A stretch of DNA of 6,748 nucleotides from an uncultured Chloroflexota bacterium (GTDB taxonomy: Bacteria > Chloroflexota > Dehalococcoidia > SAR202 > UBA11138), in assembly GCA_913046025.1 (NCBI GenBank), contig CAJWRP010000121.1, positions 1-6,748 on the forward strand, written 5' to 3'. The notes beneath the pieces were generated by a model. The model saw nothing but the letters and a program-made list of their open reading frames with translations, was not told where the DNA came from and made no database searches. The position numbers and the translations under genes are program-made. Shown here one piece after another: positions 5,297 to 6,748 of this stretch (the first letter of the stretch is position 1; each line of letters opens with the position of its first letter).

Positions 5297-6528
5297 CACA
5301 GACACTGCGATTTACAGCAGAAACAGCCGATGTGCGGATGGACCGATACCTGGACAGCGTGTGTCCTGACCTATCCCGCTCTCGGCTGCAACAGCTGATC
5401 ACGCAGGGCAATGTTACCCTTGATAACAAAGCCACGACCAAGGCAGCCACGAAACTCAAAGTAGGTCAACTTATCGTGGTCACAGTCCCAGAACCAGTTG
5501 AGAGCCTCTTAAAGCCTCAGAACATACCCCTGGACGTTGTGTATCAGGATTCCGACGTAATCGTAGTAGACAAGCCTGCGGGCCTAACCGTTCACCCTGG
5601 CCCTGGCCACCCAGACGGAACCTTGGTCAATGCGCTATTAGCATTGTGTCCGGACCTTCAAGGCATCGGTGGTACTGTCCGTCCCGGCATCGTACATAGG
5701 CTGGACAAAGATACCTCTGGACTTATGATGGTGGCCAAAAACGAGGTGGCCCATCGAAAGCTCTCTGACGCGATGAAGGCAGGGGAGTGCAAGAAGGTCT
5801 ACATAGCCCTGGTGCACGGTAACGTGAGCCTAGACGAGGCTGCCATCGACGCGCCCATAGGTCGGGATCCGGCTAATCGCAAGCGCATGGCAATAGTCAG
5901 CACCGGTCGGGAAGCAACAACCCGTTATCGAGTCACGCAGCTGCCTCCGGGCTCCGAGCAGTATGAGTACGAGGGCAAGATCTACGCGGGCTACAAGGAG
6001 TCCCCTGACAAGTGGGACAAGGGCACCGAGCCCGTGCCCATCGGATGGTATGCCGGTATGCAGTACGACGGAGACGTGGCTCGGGCGAAGAAGGTCCTCG
6101 ACGAGCTCAACAAGTACTACCCCGACACCAAGCGCTACGAAATCGCCGGCTTCTTCTGGTGGCAGGGAGACAAGGACCGCTACAACGCAGCCCACGCCAG
6201 CAAGTACGAAGAGAACCTCGTTCGATTGATCCAACAGCTGCGCAAGGACTTCGACGCGCCGAAGGCGAACTTCGTCATCGCCACGCTTGGGCAGACCAAG
6301 AAGGGCTCCACGGGTAACGAGGGCATGATCCTCGATGCGATGTTCGGGGTCGACGGCAAGTCCGGCAAGTACCCCGAGTTCAAGGGCAACGTCGCCACCG
6401 TTTACACCCACCCGCTCAGCCAGGGCGGGGCCTCCAACAGTCACTACAACGGCAACGCCCAGACCTACATGGACGTGGGCCTTGCCATGGGGGAAGCCAT
6501 GGTCCAATTAATCAAATTGAAAAAATAA
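5293..6528 (+). CDS. rluD: RluD-type pseudouridine synthase fused in frame to an acetylesterase C-terminus
   Basis: Residues 1-216 are an RluA/RluD-family 23S rRNA pseudouridine synthase. They comprise an S4 RNA-binding domain (about 14-60, VRMDRYLDSVCPDLSRSRLQ), then DVIVVDKPAGLTVHPGPGH (88-106), then HRLDKDTSGLMMVAKN (135-150) with catalytic Asp138, then the IGRDPANRKRM and EATTRYRV blocks. The usual next block, GRTHQIRVH and the rest of the catalytic domain, is absent. From residue 217 (base 5941) the protein is instead the C-terminal half of a sialate O-acetylesterase-like enzyme. The start is TTG 5293 inside the lspA stop; GAAGG at 5278-5282 is a fair ribosome binding site, and the family N-terminus (LRFTAETADVRMDRYL) needs this start. 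A working synthase is unlikely without the lost C-terminal block. A natural fusion has no evident logic; an assembly chimera is the simplest reading. Confidence 0.85.
   Translation: MTQTLRFTAETADVRMDRYLDSVCPDLSRSRLQQLITQGNVTLDNKATTKAATKLKVGQLIVVTVPEPVESLLKPQNIPLDVVYQDSDVIVVDKPAGLTVHPGPGHPDGTLVNALLALCPDLQGIGGTVRPGIVHRLDKDTSGLMMVAKNEVAHRKLSDAMKAGECKKVYIALVHGNVSLDEAAIDAPIGRDPANRKRMAIVSTGREATTRYRVTQLPPGSEQYEYEGKIYAGYKESPDKWDKGTEPVPIGWYAGMQYDGDVARAKKVLDELNKYYPDTKRYEIAGFFWWQGDKDRYNAAHASKYEENLVRLIQQLRKDFDAPKANFVIATLGQTKKGSTGNEGMILDAMFGVDGKSGKYPEFKGNVATVYTHPLSQGGASNSHYNGNAQTYMDVGLAMGEAMVQLIKLKK
5930..5952. other. Junction between two unrelated coding sequences
   Basis: RluD-like protein ends at RYRVTQ and esterase-like protein begins at LPPGSEQYEY. 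Codon use changes here too: mixed third positions before, almost all G or C at third positions after (AAG, GAC, GAG, TAC, CTC). The frame is kept across the join. No inverted repeat, target duplication or transposase marks the join. Confidence 0.7.
5941..6528 (+). pseudogene. C-terminal fragment of a sialate O-acetylesterase-like (SGNH/SASA) enzyme
   Basis: This stretch encodes about 195 residues of a secreted SGNH-hydrolase-type carbohydrate acetylesterase of the kind common in Planctomycetota and Verrucomicrobiota. The landmarks visible are YEGKIYAGYKESPDKW, the conserved FFWWQGDKD block, the YPEFKGNV segment, and SHYNGNAQTYMDVGLAMGEA, whose His is the expected catalytic base. The N-terminal half with the signal peptide and the nucleophile block (GQSN type) is missing, so the fragment cannot be active alone. 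It is reached in frame from rluD, which has no functional link to it. The stop is TAA at 6526-6528, followed after six bases by the next gene, so these two probably form an operon in their source genome. The family call is from memory of motifs and is fairly sure; the substrate is not known. Confidence 0.75.
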
Positions 6529-6534
6529 CCAGTG

Positions 6535-6748
6535 ATGACAATGAAAGTGAAAAATGCATTCCACAGCGGATTGATTCTCCTTTCCCTCGGGGCGGCAAGC
6601 CTCGGGTCGGCCAAGGAGGAGGAAGCGCCGCCCCTTACGCAAGCCGGGCAGAGGATCGAGGCCCATTATGCCAAGCAATTGGAGGATCTCCGCTCCCAAC
6701 TATTGGCAAAGATTCCCTATACCCCTGCTCTCACTCCATCCGAAAAGG
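6535..6748 (+). CDS. Unidentified secreted protein, N-terminus only (partial)
   Basis: The ORF runs off the right edge. The start is ATG 6535 or ATG 6541; a GTG at 6532 is also in frame. The N-terminus is a good Sec signal peptide: a basic start (MKVKN), a hydrophobic core (LILLSLGAASLG), and a likely cut after GSA before KEEEAPP. The mature part begins with a helical, charged stretch (QRIEAHYAKQLEDLRSQLLA) resembling coiled-coil-like N-termini of large secreted hydrolases in Verrucomicrobiota, though I cannot name a family. No Shine-Dalgarno sequence is visible, which is common in that phylum. The gene follows the esterase fragment by six bases and shares its codon use, so both probably come from the same source genome. 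Confidence 0.65.
   Translation, partial: MTMKVKNAFHSGLILLSLGAASLGSAKEEEAPPLTQAGQRIEAHYAKQLEDLRSQLLAKIPYTPALTPSEK

Noticed and set aside
5830..6507. 225-residue minus-strand ORF opposite rluD/esterase
   Set aside because: It is a shadow of the G+C-rich codons on the plus strand, spans the chimera junction, and has a low-complexity Val/Leu/Gly make-up with no family motif.

Overview
The window is bacterial and looks like a metagenomic or environmental contig. From its left end to about 5940, G+C is moderate and gene ends are short and gene-dense on both strands. The genes (iron-type alcohol dehydrogenase, a ribbon-helix-helix-like protein, a MATE transporter remnant, lspA and rluD) remind me of marine Chloroflexota of the SAR202/Dehalococcoidia type. 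That assignment rests on remembered sequence resemblance only and is low to moderate confidence. From about 5941 to the end, codon use turns G+C-rich and the products look like secreted carbohydrate-degrading proteins of Verrucomicrobiota or Planctomycetota.

Layout. 1-306: two overlapping reading frames of unknown function, possibly one gene broken by a frameshift. 303-611 (minus): a small lipoprotein. 661-825 (minus): an open stretch that may be a gene remnant. 829-1071: no gene seen. 1072-1458 (minus): a DUF302 protein. 1459-1733: no convincing gene. 1734-1934: a small ORF carrying an in-frame TGA, just before the iron-type alcohol dehydrogenase at 1956-3095, which resembles phosphonoacetaldehyde reductases. 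3111-3581 (minus): a charged protein with a ribbon-helix-helix-like core, convergent with the dehydrogenase. 3748-4677: a MATE efflux gene broken by two in-frame TAG codons and a large internal deletion. 4697-5296: lspA, whose catalytic core is intact but which has no ordinary start codon in front of its first membrane helix. 5293-6528: rluD, overlapping lspA by three bases, whose last third is replaced in frame by the C-terminal half of a sialate O-acetylesterase-like enzyme. 6535-end: the N-terminus of an unidentified secreted protein.

How the genes work together. LspA would remove the signal peptide from lipoproteins such as the one at 303-611. The lspA-rluD overlap suggests translational coupling. 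The other genes show no clear shared pathway. I see no CRISPR array, rRNA, tRNA or insertion sequence, and no convincing new biological system. The strongest signals are the rluD/esterase junction, which is probably an assembly chimera, and the run of in-frame stops from the small ORF through MATE to lspA. Several genes in the same stretch end normally in TAG, so gene decay or sequence error fits those stops better than a changed genetic code.
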